DNA of 64,000 nucleotides, taken from Marinobacter sp. AC-23. Its GTDB lineage: Bacteria; Pseudomonadota; Gammaproteobacteria; Pseudomonadales; Oleiphilaceae. Positions within the stretch are counted from its first letter, which is position 1, and each line of letters opens with the position of its first letter. This document shows positions 18,995-30,268 of the stretch, piece by piece. The DNA lies in NCBI RefSeq assembly GCF_001858325.1, contig NZ_MBPP01000001.1, positions 1-64,000 on the forward strand, in the 5' to 3' direction. Made by a program: the position numbers and the translations under genes. Under the pieces are notes generated by a model. That model saw nothing but the letters and a program-made list of their open reading frames with translations. It was not told the origin of the DNA and searched no databases.

Positions 18995-20443
18995 GTGTTC
19001 AAAGATCCAAAAATTAATAAGTTCCGCAAAATGCTGGCCGAAGCACCAAACTATGAGGTGTGGAAGGCTGCCGCCCTGGAGTTGGATTTTCTGGAAGGCA
19101 ATGCTGAGTGGAAAGAGGATTTTGCCTCAGAGCATTACAATTATGAGCTGCTCTACGACCGCTTAAGTAATATCAAACAGTATCGCCAGCAGAATGACTT
19201 TGAGCGTCTCAAGCGCGCGCTACGTGAGGGCCTTCATCACGATCTTGGCAACATGGGTAACCCGGCTCTTTATACTCATTCCCGGGTGGGTACCAAGCAT
19301 CTTGTAGAAGAATACATTGCGCAAGCCTGCGAAGCCCTGGATTTTCTGTGCGACCATCCAGTGCCGGGCTTTCCAGTTGCTGACAAGCTCCAGTTTTTCC
19401 GCGATACCCTCACCAGTTATGGTCGACCGACCCTTCTGTTGAGTGGCGGGGCCAGCCTCGGCATGTTTCACTTCGGGGTTATCAAAGCACTTTGGGACAG
19501 AGGGCTGCTGCCTCAGGTTGTGACCGGATCAAGCGTAGGTGCCATTATTGCCGGCATGCTGGGCGTACACACCGACGCCGAAATCCCCGAGATGCTGGTT
19601 CCGGAAAACCACGAGCTGAAGGCCTGGAAATGGCGTGGCCTGCTCAGCGCCATGCGTGGCGACGGTTTGATGGATCAAGAGCAGCTACGCACTTGCCTGA
19701 GAGCTAACATTGGTGAGTACACGTTTGAAGAGGCGTACCAGCGCACGGGTCGCTCGATCAATATGAGCGTGTCGCCGGTTCAGGCGAATCAGAAGGCCCG
19801 GTTGTTATCGGGTTATACCTCACCCTACTTAATGGTTTGGAGTGCAGCTCTTGCCAGCGCAGCCGTGCCAGGCATTTTTCCGCCGGTTACCCTGATGAAA
19901 AAAGATATTCACGGGCAGGCCCTGCCATATATGCCCAGGCTTAAATTTGTGGATGGCTCAGTAGTCAGCGACCTGCCCATCGAACGACTCATGCACCTTT
20001 ACGATGTGAACTTCACCATCGTCAGCCAAGCAAACCCACATGTTGTGCCGTTTTTGAACGCCCGTGGCCAGGATGAGAAGCTCTCTATGGCCAGCCTGCC
20101 CTGGCACCTGATGAAATCAGAAATGCAGTTTCACGGGCAGGGGGTGTTCGACTACCTCCGTAAACGGGCTCACCCTGAACTGCTCCGGCAGGTCTCTGGC
20201 CATATGTACACCATCATGGCGCAGAGGTACTCCGGAGACGTAACGATTGCGCCTACCTATACTTTCAAGGACTATCGGCGAATGCTTGCCGACCCTAAAC
20301 CCGAATTTGTGCGTGAAATGATTCTGGCGGGAGAGCGCGCAACCTGGCCCAAGATCTCCATGATTCGTTCTCATGCGCGCATCTCCAAAACCCTGGAGCG
20401 TTGCGTGCGACGCCTGAAACAGAAAAACACTTTGAGTAATTGA
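18995..20443 (+). CDS. Patatin-like phospholipase with DUF3336 domain
   Basis: This 482-residue protein has an N-terminal DUF3336 helical domain (about residues 10-140) followed by a patatin lipase domain. The catalytic dyad is visible: Ser180 in GSSVG and Asp320 in the DGS motif, with the glycine-rich oxyanion segment SGGASLG just before. This domain pair is found in triacylglycerol lipases and lysophospholipases of bacteria and fungi. There is no signal peptide, so it is probably cytoplasmic or peripheral on the membrane. The start is GTG 18995 preceded by GGGAG. It follows mlaA closely, suggesting a linked role in phospholipid turnover (inference). Confidence 0.87.
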   Translation: MFKDPKINKFRKMLAEAPNYEVWKAAALELDFLEGNAEWKEDFASEHYNYELLYDRLSNIKQYRQQNDFERLKRALREGLHHDLGNMGNPALYTHSRVGTKHLVEEYIAQACEALDFLCDHPVPGFPVADKLQFFRDTLTSYGRPTLLLSGGASLGMFHFGVIKALWDRGLLPQVVTGSSVGAIIAGMLGVHTDAEIPEMLVPENHELKAWKWRGLLSAMRGDGLMDQEQLRTCLRANIGEYTFEEAYQRTGRSINMSVSPVQANQKARLLSGYTSPYLMVWSAALASAAVPGIFPPVTLMKKDIHGQALPYMPRLKFVDGSVVSDLPIERLMHLYDVNFTIVSQANPHVVPFLNARGQDEKLSMASLPWHLMKSEMQFHGQGVFDYLRKRAHPELLRQVSGHMYTIMAQRYSGDVTIAPTYTFKDYRRMLADPKPEFVREMILAGERATWPKISMIRSHARISKTLERCVRRLKQKNTLSN

Positions 20444-20453
20444 CTGGACGACC

Positions 20454-22172
20454 ATGTATTACGACTTCTTCGGCTTCAGAGAACCGCCGTTCTCTATTGC
20501 GCCTGACCCCCGCTACCTTTATTTGAGCGAGCGTCACAAAGAGGCGCTCGCTCATCTTATGTATGGCGTGCAAGGCCAGGGCGGCTTTATCGTTATCACC
20601 GGCGAGGTTGGTACCGGTAAAACCACTGTAAGCCGATGCTTTATTGAGAATGCTCCGGCCCATGTGGACATTGCGCTTATTCTGAATCCTCGGCTTTCCG
20701 CCCGGGAGCTGCTTTCTGCTATTTGCGATGAACTGGAAATAGCGCATCCCGCTGGCGCCACCATTAAACAAATGGTCGACCTGATTAATCGAGATCTGCT
20801 TAAAGCCCACGGGGCGGGGCGGCACAAGGTTTTGATGATAGACGAAGCGCAAAACCTCTCTGCGGATGTGCTCGAGCAGCTGCGCTTGCTGACCAATCTT
20901 GAGACCGCAGAAAAGAAGTTGCTGCAGATTGTGTTGCTGGGCCAGCCAGAGCTGCAGCAGATTCTCGCGCTCCCGAAGTTGCGCCAGCTCAATCAACGGG
21001 TAACCGCCCGCTATCACCTGGATGCTATAAACCGCAGCGAATTACCTGCCTACCTCAGTTATCGGCTCGGCGTTGCAGGTATGCGCGGCGATGTGTTCTC
21101 GCCGGCTGCCGTACGAAAACTTTACCGTTCAAGCAATGGCATACCTCGGCTGATTAACTTGATCAGCGACCGTGCGCTACTGGGCGCCTATGCAGAAGGC
21201 GAGCACGAAGTTACATCTGGGCATATCGCGAAGGCTGCGAAGGAAGTCTCGGGTAGCAATAACCTTGGGCCGAAGTCTTCCGGGGCCAGGGGCAAACTCG
21301 ATGTCCCCGGCATGTTGGTACTTGCGGCCTCATTTTTGCTGGCCATCGTGAGCACCTTTTGGGTGTACCAACAGTGGACTGGGTCAAAAACCGTCGCTGA
21401 AGTGAATGCCGCGCCTGTTGAGCACGTCAGCACTATAGGTACTATACAGCGTGAAAACGAGCCAAAAGAGCAAAAACCGTTGGCTGTGCCGCAGCCTGAG
21501 TCGCAGGCTCAAGGCCTCGAAAATGACCGTGCAGAAAGTCCCGCTTTTAGCTTGCAAGAGCAAGCCCTGAATCTACCGGATGCGTTCCGTGAGTTGTTTG
21601 GCCTGTGGGGTGTTGAATACAACTCGCAGGAGTCGCCGATTGCCTGTGACTTCGCCCGTGCATCTGGTCTTGGCTGCCTCGAGCGACAGGGTAACCGCAG
21701 TAGCCTCGCGTTTCTCGACCGGCCTGCCATGTTGATGCTTCAAAGCGCTAACGGTAAACGTGGTTACGTTGTGCTGCGCCACCTCGAAGGCGACGTTGCC
21801 GAGATTGTCCTGCCTGCAGGGCCAGTTCGAGTGTCTTTTGCCAGCCTGGAGCCGTTCTGGTTTGGTGAGTACCGAGTGCTTTGGCAGCGCCCGGATTACA
21901 CCAGCAACAGTCCCCAAGCCAACGATGCTGCAAGTGAAGAGTTGTGGATAGGAGCCCGTATGATGGAGCTTGCAGATGCCCACGGCGATTCCAACGCCGA
22001 CAACGCAAGAATCAAGCGCCTGTCCGCCGAAGAGCAGGTGCGTTGGTACCAGTCCTTAAGAGGGCTTACGGAAGATGGTATTGCAGGTGCCATGACGGTT
22101 ATCCAGATCAATAACGACCTGAATGCAGATGTGCCCAGGCTGAAGAACAACCAGCGCGCAGGGAAGGGGTAA
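20454..22172 (+). CDS. exeA: ExeA/GspA-type AAA ATPase with peptidoglycan-binding domain
   Basis: This is a 572-residue inner-membrane ATPase. The N-terminal AAA domain has Walker A GEVGTGKT (residues 50-57) and Walker B MIDEAQNL. One transmembrane helix follows near residues 285-305 (MLVLAASFLLAIVSTFWVY), then a periplasmic part ending in a peptidoglycan-binding type 1 domain (LRGLTEDGIAGAMT). In Aeromonas, ExeA together with ExeB opens or remodels peptidoglycan so the type II secretion secretin can assemble. The GspB gene follows after 3 bases, forming the usual pair. No other type II secretion gene is in the window, so the core machine must be elsewhere or the pair serves another complex. 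Confidence 0.88.
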   Translation: MYYDFFGFREPPFSIAPDPRYLYLSERHKEALAHLMYGVQGQGGFIVITGEVGTGKTTVSRCFIENAPAHVDIALILNPRLSARELLSAICDELEIAHPAGATIKQMVDLINRDLLKAHGAGRHKVLMIDEAQNLSADVLEQLRLLTNLETAEKKLLQIVLLGQPELQQILALPKLRQLNQRVTARYHLDAINRSELPAYLSYRLGVAGMRGDVFSPAAVRKLYRSSNGIPRLINLISDRALLGAYAEGEHEVTSGHIAKAAKEVSGSNNLGPKSSGARGKLDVPGMLVLAASFLLAIVSTFWVYQQWTGSKTVAEVNAAPVEHVSTIGTIQRENEPKEQKPLAVPQPESQAQGLENDRAESPAFSLQEQALNLPDAFRELFGLWGVEYNSQESPIACDFARASGLGCLERQGNRSSLAFLDRPAMLMLQSANGKRGYVVLRHLEGDVAEIVLPAGPVRVSFASLEPFWFGEYRVLWQRPDYTSNSPQANDAASEELWIGARMMELADAHGDSNADNARIKRLSAEEQVRWYQSLRGLTEDGIAGAMTVIQINNDLNADVPRLKNNQRAGKG

Positions 22173-22175
22173 GTC

Positions 22176-22883
22176 ATGTCCTACATTCTTGATGCACTCA
22201 GGAAATCGGAAACTGAGCGCCGCCAGGGCAAAGTTCCAGATCTTGGGCAGCAGGTGCAACTGATACACCGCCCCAAAAAACGGCGGTCCTCTCCGGTGGT
22301 ATGGGTGGCTTTGGCGTTACTGGTGAATGCTGGAGTGTTGGCGGTTGTGTTCTGGCCTGAACCCCAAACTGAACTGCCGGTGGCGAACGCCGCGCCAACG
22401 GCCGATGCCGAATTGGAGAAACTTGCAAAGCCGGAAACAACGGAAGTGCTTGCTGAAGAGCCCACACCCGCAGTTGCGAAAGCTCCTCCGGAAACTGAAA
22501 CAACGGTTGCCCCACAGACAAAGCCAATACCAGAAACCGTGCGCGAACGGCCAACTATCATCACGCCGTCTGTACGCCAGGAGCGCCTTGGGCAAGCGTT
22601 GCCTCAGAACGGGACCAGAGCCAGCGCTGGAGCAAGAGTGCCGCACCTGGTTGAGTTGCCCCTTTCATTCCAAAAGAGTATTCCGGACCTGATGTTCAAC
22701 AGCCATATTTATTCTACCGACCCCTATGCCAGCCGGGTGATGATCAATGGGCACTATCTGCGCCGAGGGGAATCCTTCGCTGGTATCACTGTAGAAGAGA
22801 TCAATGAAAATGGCGTTGTGCTTAGCAAGCAGGGCAGAGATTTTCGAGTGGGTGTTGTGCGCGATTGGGTGAGCCCGAACTGA
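22176..22883 (+). CDS. gspB: GspB-type secretion accessory protein
   Basis: This 235-residue bitopic inner-membrane protein is the partner of ExeA. The N-terminus has the typical MSYILDALRKSETERR motif, followed by a transmembrane helix near residues 46-64 (VVWVALALLVNAGVLAVVFW), a Pro/Glu-rich spacer and a C-terminal GspB domain (SIPDLMFNSHIYSTDP...RRGESF). It is thought to guide secretin insertion into the outer membrane. Its TGA overlaps the dinG start (TGATG at 22881-22885), so dinG translation is probably coupled to it. Confidence 0.87.
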   Translation: MSYILDALRKSETERRQGKVPDLGQQVQLIHRPKKRRSSPVVWVALALLVNAGVLAVVFWPEPQTELPVANAAPTADAELEKLAKPETTEVLAEEPTPAVAKAPPETETTVAPQTKPIPETVRERPTIITPSVRQERLGQALPQNGTRASAGARVPHLVELPLSFQKSIPDLMFNSHIYSTDPYASRVMINGHYLRRGESFAGITVEEINENGVVLSKQGRDFRVGVVRDWVSPN

Positions 22884-25030
22884 TGGCGTTATCTGACGAA
22901 ATCAAACAGGAAATCCAGCAAAGTTACCGTGAGGTTCTGGCCGGCAAAGACGTGCGTGCCCGCTATGGTCAACGCCTGATGATTGCTGAGATTGCCCGCT
23001 ACATGGGCGACATAACCGAAAACGACGGCCAGCGCACATCGCCGCCGGCCGCCTGTGTGGTTGAAGCTGGCACAGGTACAGGTAAAACCCTGGCCTATTT
23101 GATTGCAGCTATTCCCGTGGCCAGGGCCCTGGGCAAAACACTGGTGATATCCACGGCGACGGTGGCGCTGCAGGACCAGATTGTTCTAAAAGATCTTCCG
23201 GATCTGAAAAAACACAGCAAGATGAATTTTTCCTGGACCCTGGCCAAAGGCCGCGGCCGTTACCTTTGCATGTCTCGCCTGGAGAGCCGGCTGCACGATG
23301 AAGGCAACGGTGACAGCGATACCATGCCGCTGTTCTTGCTGGATAGCCCTGGCACAGAGGAGCCTGGCACCCGGGCATTCTTTGAGGAAATGCTGGCAAG
23401 CTACGGCTCCCGCAAGTGGGATGGCGACAGAGATCATTGGCCGGAGCAAATTCCAGATGATGTGTGGCGCCAGGTAACAACCGATCATCGCCAGTGTACC
23501 AACCGACACTGCAGCTACTTCGACAGCTGCGCCTTTTTTGATGCCCGCAAGGACCTGGACGAAGTGGACATTGTGGTGGCGAATCACGACCTCGTTCTTG
23601 CTGATCTGGCTTTGGGCGGTGGTGCCATTCTACCGGAGCCTGAGAACGCCTTATTTATTTTCGACGAAGCCCATCACCTTCCAGACAAAGCGCTGAACCA
23701 CTTTGCGGCGTCAGTACCTCTGAACTCGACCCGGCAATGGCTTAAGCAGTTGTCTCAAGCGCTTGCCAAAATGCAGCCCTATTTGGCAGCGGGTACCCAG
23801 GGTGCAAAAACGATTGATCGCATAAGTGGTGCGTCTCGAGATGTGGATCTGGTGCTGTCTCGAGTGTATGAAGAAGCCGAGCACAACACCGGATGGGAGT
23901 TCAACGACGAGCGCCGTTCGGCCCAATGGCGCTACCCGGAGGGCGAGTTACCAGAAGCATTAGCCGAGCTAGCTTCCGAAAGCCGGATTGCCACCGCGAA
24001 CCTCGTGCGGCACCTTGGCGCATTGGCAGATGAGCTGCAGGGGGCTTTCGACGAACGCAAACAACACGAGATTGATCGGGATACCGCAGAAGCCTGGTAT
24101 CCAGTGATTGGTGCGTTCCACAGCCGCTCAGAAGATCAGTTGCGGCTCTGGACAGCCTGGACCGAGCAGGTTGATGGCCCGAACAAAGGCAAAAGCCCCC
24201 CGCCGGCGCGCTGGAGTGTGCGGCAGCGCTGGGATCATGCGGAAGACATCGCACTGTTCAGCTCGCCCGTGCTGGCAGACAATCTTTTGTACTCACGGCT
24301 TTGGTCGCGGGCCTACGGTGCGGTTCTCACCAGTGCCACTCTGACTGCGCTGGGTACCTTCGATCGCCTCCAATCCCGGGCAGGCTTACCCGCCGCCAGC
24401 CGTTTACTGGTGGTTCCGAGTTCCTTCCGTTACGGCGAAATGGCGACAGTAGAAGTGCCTGCGATGGCCTGTATGCCCAGCGACGACGGTTTTGCAGATG
24501 AGTTAATCAAACGCTTGCCGGGAGTTTGGGCTGGTGAGACCGCCACGCTTGTGCTGTTCACTTCCCGGAGGCAGATGCACCAGGTGCGGGATGCGCTGGC
24601 GCCGGACCACCCGGATTTGATCATTACGCAGGATGATATGTCCCGGGGTGAGGTTTTGCGACAGCACCGAAGCCGGATTGACGAAGGGCGAGCGAGCGTT
24701 CTGTTTGGTGTAGCCAGTTTTGCTGAAGGCATAGATTTGCCCGGTAAGTATTTGCACCATGTGGTTATTACACGGTTACCTTTTTCGGTGCCCGACGACC
24801 CTATTGAGGCGAGCCTTGCAGAGTGGGTAACTCAGCGTGGTGGTAATCCATTTATGGAAATTACGGTTCCGGGCGCTTCTATCAAGTTGGTACAGGCTGT
24901 GGGGCGTTTGCTGCGAACCGAGGAAGATACTGGCAGGGTGACTATTCTTGATCGCCGTATTGTGTCGCGGCGTTATGGTCAATTGCTGCTGGATGCACTA
25001 CCACCGTTCCGGCGCATTATTGAAAGGTAA
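22883..25030 (+). CDS. dinG: ATP-dependent DNA helicase DinG
   Basis: This 715-residue superfamily 2, XPD-like 5'-3' DNA helicase has Walker A AGTGTGKT (residues 62-69), a DEAH box (FDEAHHLPDKAL) and motif VI VQAVGRLLRT. It carries the cysteines of an iron-sulfur cluster, one in the RYLCMSR segment and three in QCTNRHCSYFDSC. DinG resolves R-loops and other structures during replication and repair. A longer frame begins at 22865, but the ATG at 22883 overlapping the gspB stop fits the family N-terminus (MALSDEIKQEI). In many genomes dinG is SOS-induced; I do not see a LexA box directly upstream because the gene is embedded behind gspB. Confidence 0.92.
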   Translation: MALSDEIKQEIQQSYREVLAGKDVRARYGQRLMIAEIARYMGDITENDGQRTSPPAACVVEAGTGTGKTLAYLIAAIPVARALGKTLVISTATVALQDQIVLKDLPDLKKHSKMNFSWTLAKGRGRYLCMSRLESRLHDEGNGDSDTMPLFLLDSPGTEEPGTRAFFEEMLASYGSRKWDGDRDHWPEQIPDDVWRQVTTDHRQCTNRHCSYFDSCAFFDARKDLDEVDIVVANHDLVLADLALGGGAILPEPENALFIFDEAHHLPDKALNHFAASVPLNSTRQWLKQLSQALAKMQPYLAAGTQGAKTIDRISGASRDVDLVLSRVYEEAEHNTGWEFNDERRSAQWRYPEGELPEALAELASESRIATANLVRHLGALADELQGAFDERKQHEIDRDTAEAWYPVIGAFHSRSEDQLRLWTAWTEQVDGPNKGKSPPPARWSVRQRWDHAEDIALFSSPVLADNLLYSRLWSRAYGAVLTSATLTALGTFDRLQSRAGLPAASRLLVVPSSFRYGEMATVEVPAMACMPSDDGFADELIKRLPGVWAGETATLVLFTSRRQMHQVRDALAPDHPDLIITQDDMSRGEVLRQHRSRIDEGRASVLFGVASFAEGIDLPGKYLHHVVITRLPFSVPDDPIEASLAEWVTQRGGNPFMEITVPGASIKLVQAVGRLLRTEEDTGRVTILDRRIVSRRYGQLLLDALPPFRRIIER

Positions 25031-25051
25031 AAGGCGAGAGGTAAAAAAAGA

Positions 25052-25069
25052 GCCAGCCCGAAGGCTGGC
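25052..25069. terminator. Bidirectional terminator between dinG and LuxR gene
   Basis: A perfect 7-bp stem GCCAGCC/GGCTGGC (25052-25058, 25063-25069) is closed by a CGAA tetraloop. The left flank is a run of seven A, so on the minus strand the hairpin is followed by seven T, a proper terminator for the LuxR-type gene. On the plus strand it is followed by TTATAT, a weaker tail for dinG. The remaining bases up to 25282 show no gene. Confidence 0.75.
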
Positions 25070-25282
25070 TTATATCAAGGGGTCCTACGATAAACCCGGG
25101 CGTTGAAACAACGCAATGCAAGAAGTCTGAAGGCCTGAAGTTCCAGAATTCATGGTGAGGGCTTGCCCTACCGTGGAATCAATAATAGGGGAGTAGGGGG
25201 CGTAGCCGAATCGTCCAAAGGGCGTAGCGCAGGTAAAAAGTTCTCGCCGAACGTGATGTGCGTCCCAAAAAGACAGCGAAAC

Positions 25283-28032
25283 CTACTGCGTGAGAATCCT
25301 CAGCTCCCGTGCCCGGGCAAGGGCTTCCGTTCGCCGGCCAACCCCAAGCTTGCCATAGATATTGCGTATGTGGGCTTTCACCGTTGTTGGCGCTACTCCC
25401 ATCTTCACAGCAATGTCTTTGTTTGCATGCCCCGCGTGGATCAGTTCCAGCACTTCCAGCTCCCGTTGGCTAAGAGGCTCTGCAAGGTTATTCTCTGGGC
25501 TAACCGGTACAGATTCCCTTTCTTTACGCAACTCTGCAGCTGGGGCTTTTTCGCCCTGAAACATGGTTTGGCTCTGCAACAGGGCCTTCAGGTTTCGCTG
25601 CCAGCTTCGTTCGCTTTGCAAGGTGGGCAATCCAAGTAACAGGTTTTGTAGGCAGAGGCTCTCTTCCACAAACAAACGCATAAACCCTGCTTCTGCGGCC
25701 ACACTCAAAGCACGCTCAAGTCGCTCTCGGCATTCGTTGTCCTTTCCCTGCAGCGCAAGCGCTTCACCGCATACCAACAGTGTTTCCACTAGGTGTCGGT
25801 TGTGTTCGTTTTGTTCTGTTTCGGCCATAAGCGCTTCAAGAAGGCCCAGGGCCTGCTCAGGCTTGTTCTCCGCAACCAGCAGGCGGGCATAGCAGATGCT
25901 GTTCTGCTCCCGGCTTAAGGGGTTGGTAACGGTTTGGCTGTTCAGTGATTCCAGGCTTTGACGGGCTTGTGCTACCTGACCCACCGCCAGATAACACCGT
26001 GCCAAAAACGCTGCACTGGCTGGCGGTTCGAAAACAATATGCTCCCTGCGCTTACGGCCAACTTGTTCTGCATCTTCCAAAGCGCTTATGGCTGTTTGAA
26101 AGTGGCCACCGCTAAAAGCCAGATGCCCCCGAACATGTTGAATGACCACATGCTGCCCCGGTTCTGTGCCCTGATCTACATGCTCCAGCAAAGGTGCAAG
26201 GTGAGCGGCTGCATCCTGTAATTGATTACGTTCCCGGTGAATTTCGGTGAGAGCGGCGTTGAGCAGCATGAGATCAGCCGGGGCTGGCTGGGATCCGAGT
26301 AATGCTGATCAACCCAGCGACGCACCTCGGTGCAGGTTTCCAGTGCGAGATCCATGTCGCCGCGGTTGTATTGTATCCAGGCCAGCAAACCGCCGCTGGA
26401 AAGAACCGTGGTGGGCTTTCTTTCGACCTGCCCGTAATGGACCGCAGACTTCAGCGCATCTTCAGCACCTGTGAGGTCTCCTTTACCGTAATCGTCCAGC
26501 CCCAGGCCGTAATAGGTCACTGACTTTAATGGGATTCGGGTGTGGTCTATATCCGCAAGCACCTGGCGGGTGAGGTCACTGGCACTTTTATCATCGCTGC
26601 GCGACCGGGCCAGGTAGGAGCGTATAAGCGATATTTCGCTCTGCAGGCCCAGCGCACCCTCTGCATCCGGGGCGGAATCTGCAACGCGGCGGTCGAGTAA
26701 ATCCTCAACGTTGGTCAGTAATGGCTCAAGATGATCAAATCGATTGGCAAAAAACCGGCTCCATACGCGCAGCATCTGCAGTTGTGCGCTTTCGTCTATC
26801 TGCTCCGTTGGCAGCGCCTCAATCCACGCTAAAACGGGTAGATGGTAACCGCCATGAATCAGGTTGTTGCCGTGGGTTGCCAGAACATCAGCCAACCATG
26901 GCCAATCTTGCTTTTGCACAATCTGAGTAATCGCCTCCTGAACCTGGCCGTGGTCTAAAAGCCATTCTGCCGTTCGGTGCCAGAGCAGGTGGGCGCGCTC
27001 AGGATCGACGTGGCGAATCCGCTGCAGCAAGGCATCGCGAAATAAATCGTGATAGCGGAACCATTCATTGTGAGTATCCAGAGGAATTAAAAACAGGTTC
27101 TGGGAAAGCAGGGTTTCCAGTTTTTCCTGGCTGTCGTCCGTGTTGCGAATGGTGTTGCACATAGAAGCACACAGCCTTGGACAGCAGGCAGTATCCAGCA
27201 GGAAGTCGACAATAGCGCTCGGCTGCTTATCCAGCACCTCGCTGAGCACATAATCGCTAATGTGCCGTTCATCTATGCTAAGCGAGGCCTGTGGCGTATC
27301 TGAGCCAGAGGTACGCTGGTCTTGATCCAGGCCGCTGTTACTCCCTGACAGCGCGGAGAGTTGCATGGCCGCCACCCAGCCTTCTGTTCGGTGACAAATG
27401 GCCTGTACTTCCTGCTCCGAAATGGTAAGCCCCATGGTGCTGTGAAAAAACTCACGACACTCGTCCTCGGAAAATGCCAGTAATGCAGGGTGGATCTCCT
27501 GCAGCCAGCGGCGCACGCGCCAGCGGGCAAGCGGCAAGGGAGGTTCGGTGCGGGAGACCAGGGTAACCGTGATACCTGCAGGAAGGTAATCCACAAAGTA
27601 CCCGAACTGGCGCTGAATCTGGTCGTTGGCAGCAAATTGAAAGTCGTCCAACACCAAAGCCCATGGCCCCCCGTCGGATGCAAGAGTATTGATCAGTGCG
27701 GTGATCGCGCTGTTAAGGTGGTCATCTGTATTGCCCGCGAGGCTTTTGTAGCAGCCTTCAAGCCCGGTTAGACCTGCATGCTCAAACGCACCGGCAACAT
27801 ACTGCCAGAAACGCTGGGGTTCATCATCGTGCTCATCCAGGGATAGCCAGGCAATAGGGCCAGTTGTGCGGGCGCACCATTGGCTTACCAGAGTTGTTTT
27901 GCCAAACCCTGCCGGAGCTATCACAAGGTTCAGGCGCTTAGGGTGCCCAGGCACCAGAAGCGTGCTAAGGCGTTCACGCCGAACCGCTCGCGGGTCAGAG
28001 GCAGGCCTGAGGAACTTGGTGGTTAAAAGCAT
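25283..28032 (-). CDS. MalT-like LuxR-family ATP-dependent regulator (composite, one frameshift)
   Basis: This is a large signal-transduction regulator of about 917 residues. The N-terminal NTPase part has the P-loop APAGFGKTTL near residues 39-48 and a LVLDDF Walker B. A long TPR-like helical sensor region follows, and the C-terminus is a LuxR-type helix-turn-helix (LSQRELEVLELIHAGHANKDIA...). The frame is broken at GGGG (26280-26283 on the plus strand). Adding one base joins DPSQP to PADLMLLNAALTEI, the continuation in the other frame. Such regulators bind an inducer and ATP, then oligomerise on promoters. The inducer and target genes are unknown; cysB is divergent but not an expected target. 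Confidence 0.82.
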
Positions 28033-28219
28033 TGATGTCCTGAATGCCGGGTAAATGATGATCTCGGATTGTGTGCTTTGTCTCGTTCAAGTCAAGGGCC
28101 AGAGAAACAAACATCTGCGTCATATAAGCTGCGCAAATGCCATTTTGGTCTAAACTGAGTCAGAGAGCTTATCTATACTAATAAAGAATGAAAAACAGAC
28201 GTGTTATGCGTATTCTTGA

Positions 28220-29266
<1,047 letters not shown>

Positions 29267-29292
29267 GCGGTCGGTTTATTAGATAGGTAATC

Positions 29293-29313
29293 CCCGCCAG
29301 TTTTACTGGCGGG
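29293..29313. terminator. Hairpin between convergent cysB and cysH
   Basis: A perfect 9-bp stem CCCGCCAGT/ACTGGCGGG (29293-29301, 29305-29313) encloses a TTT loop. It lies 27 bases after the cysB stop and includes the cysH stop codon, which reads through bases 29303-29305 on the minus strand. Neither side has a long T tract, so termination strength is uncertain. It probably serves as a shared 3'-end structure for both transcripts. Confidence 0.6.
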
Positions 29314-30025
29314 CGATAAGGTTACCCGCGTGCAGGCCACACTCTTTTTGTGTGGCTTCTTCCCACCACCAGCGACCTTCGCGCTCGTGTTGCCCAGGCA
29401 GTATCGCGCGAGTGCATGGCTGGCAACCAATACTGACAAACCCCTTTTCGTGAAGCTTGTTGTAGGGGGCTTCTGTCATACGGATATAATCCCACACTTC
29501 TTTTGATGTCCAGTTGGCCAATGGGTTGAACTTGACCAGTGTTTTACCTGGGCCAGAGAAGGTTGCGTCTTCTTGGGCAACCGGAACCTCATTGCGGGTG
29601 CCCGGGCTTTGATCCTTGCGTTGCCCCGTAATCCAGGCGTCCACATCTGCGAGCTTGCGCTTGAGCGGGTTTACCTTGCGAATACCGCAGCATTCGCTGT
29701 GGCCGTCTTCGTAAAAGCTGAACAATCCCTTTTTGTTAACCAGTTCCTGAACTTCTTTTGTGTCCGGAAACAGCACCTCTATGTTAATTCCGTAGTGCTT
29801 GCGCACGCGTTCGATAAAATCGTAGGTTTCCGGGTGCAGGCGCCCGGTATCGAGTGTGAACACCTGCAGATTGTCGGTTAGTTTGTGGGCCATTTCGATG
29901 AGCACCACGTCTTCGGCACCACTGAAAGAAATAGCGATGTTGTCATAACGTTTGAAGGCAGCCTTCAGAATCGCTCTTGGGCTTTCGCCGGCCAGCTCGC
30001 CCTGTAGCTCGTGGATATTGCTCAT
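29303..30025 (-). CDS. cysH: Adenylyl-sulfate (APS/PAPS) reductase CysH
   Basis: This cytoplasmic enzyme reduces activated sulfate to sulfite with thioredoxin. The substrate loop [10 protein letters not shown] is at residues 32-41. The cysteine pairs C112-C113 (ECCGIRK) and C201/C204 (GCQPC) are the ligands of a [4Fe-4S] cluster. The catalytic Cys229 is in ECGLH. Presence of both cysteine pairs marks the assimilatory iron-sulfur type that uses APS, rather than the cluster-free PAPS enzyme of enteric bacteria. At 240 residues it is complete. It converges on cysB and is divergent from thrH, and is expected to be CysB-controlled. Confidence 0.92.
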   Translation of the reverse strand: MSNIHELQGELAGESPRAILKAAFKRYDNIAISFSGAEDVVLIEMAHKLTDNLQVFTLDTGRLHPETYDFIERVRKHYGINIEVLFPDTKEVQELVNKKGLFSFYEDGHSECCGIRKVNPLKRKLADVDAWITGQRKDQSPGTRNEVPVAQEDATFSGPGKTLVKFNPLANWTSKEVWDYIRMTEAPYNKLHEKGFVSIGCQPCTRAILPGQHEREGRWWWEEATQKECGLHAGNLIARQ

Positions 30026-30268
30026 AAAATGTCAGTACCTAATGCGGATTTTGGTGAAGGTTAGCATTAAACGACTAATTCCATAAAGGAATGACAATCT
30101 ATATGGTTATATCTCGATGTTTTCTTAGAGGCATAAAAACTCGCAGTTTTGTTGCAATGTACAATGCATTCTTCGCCGGTTTTTCTTATGATACCGCGTC
30201 AATAATCGGGGAGCGGGCCATGCTCTCATTTAACACTTCTCACTTAGAGCACCAATCAGGAGATCACT

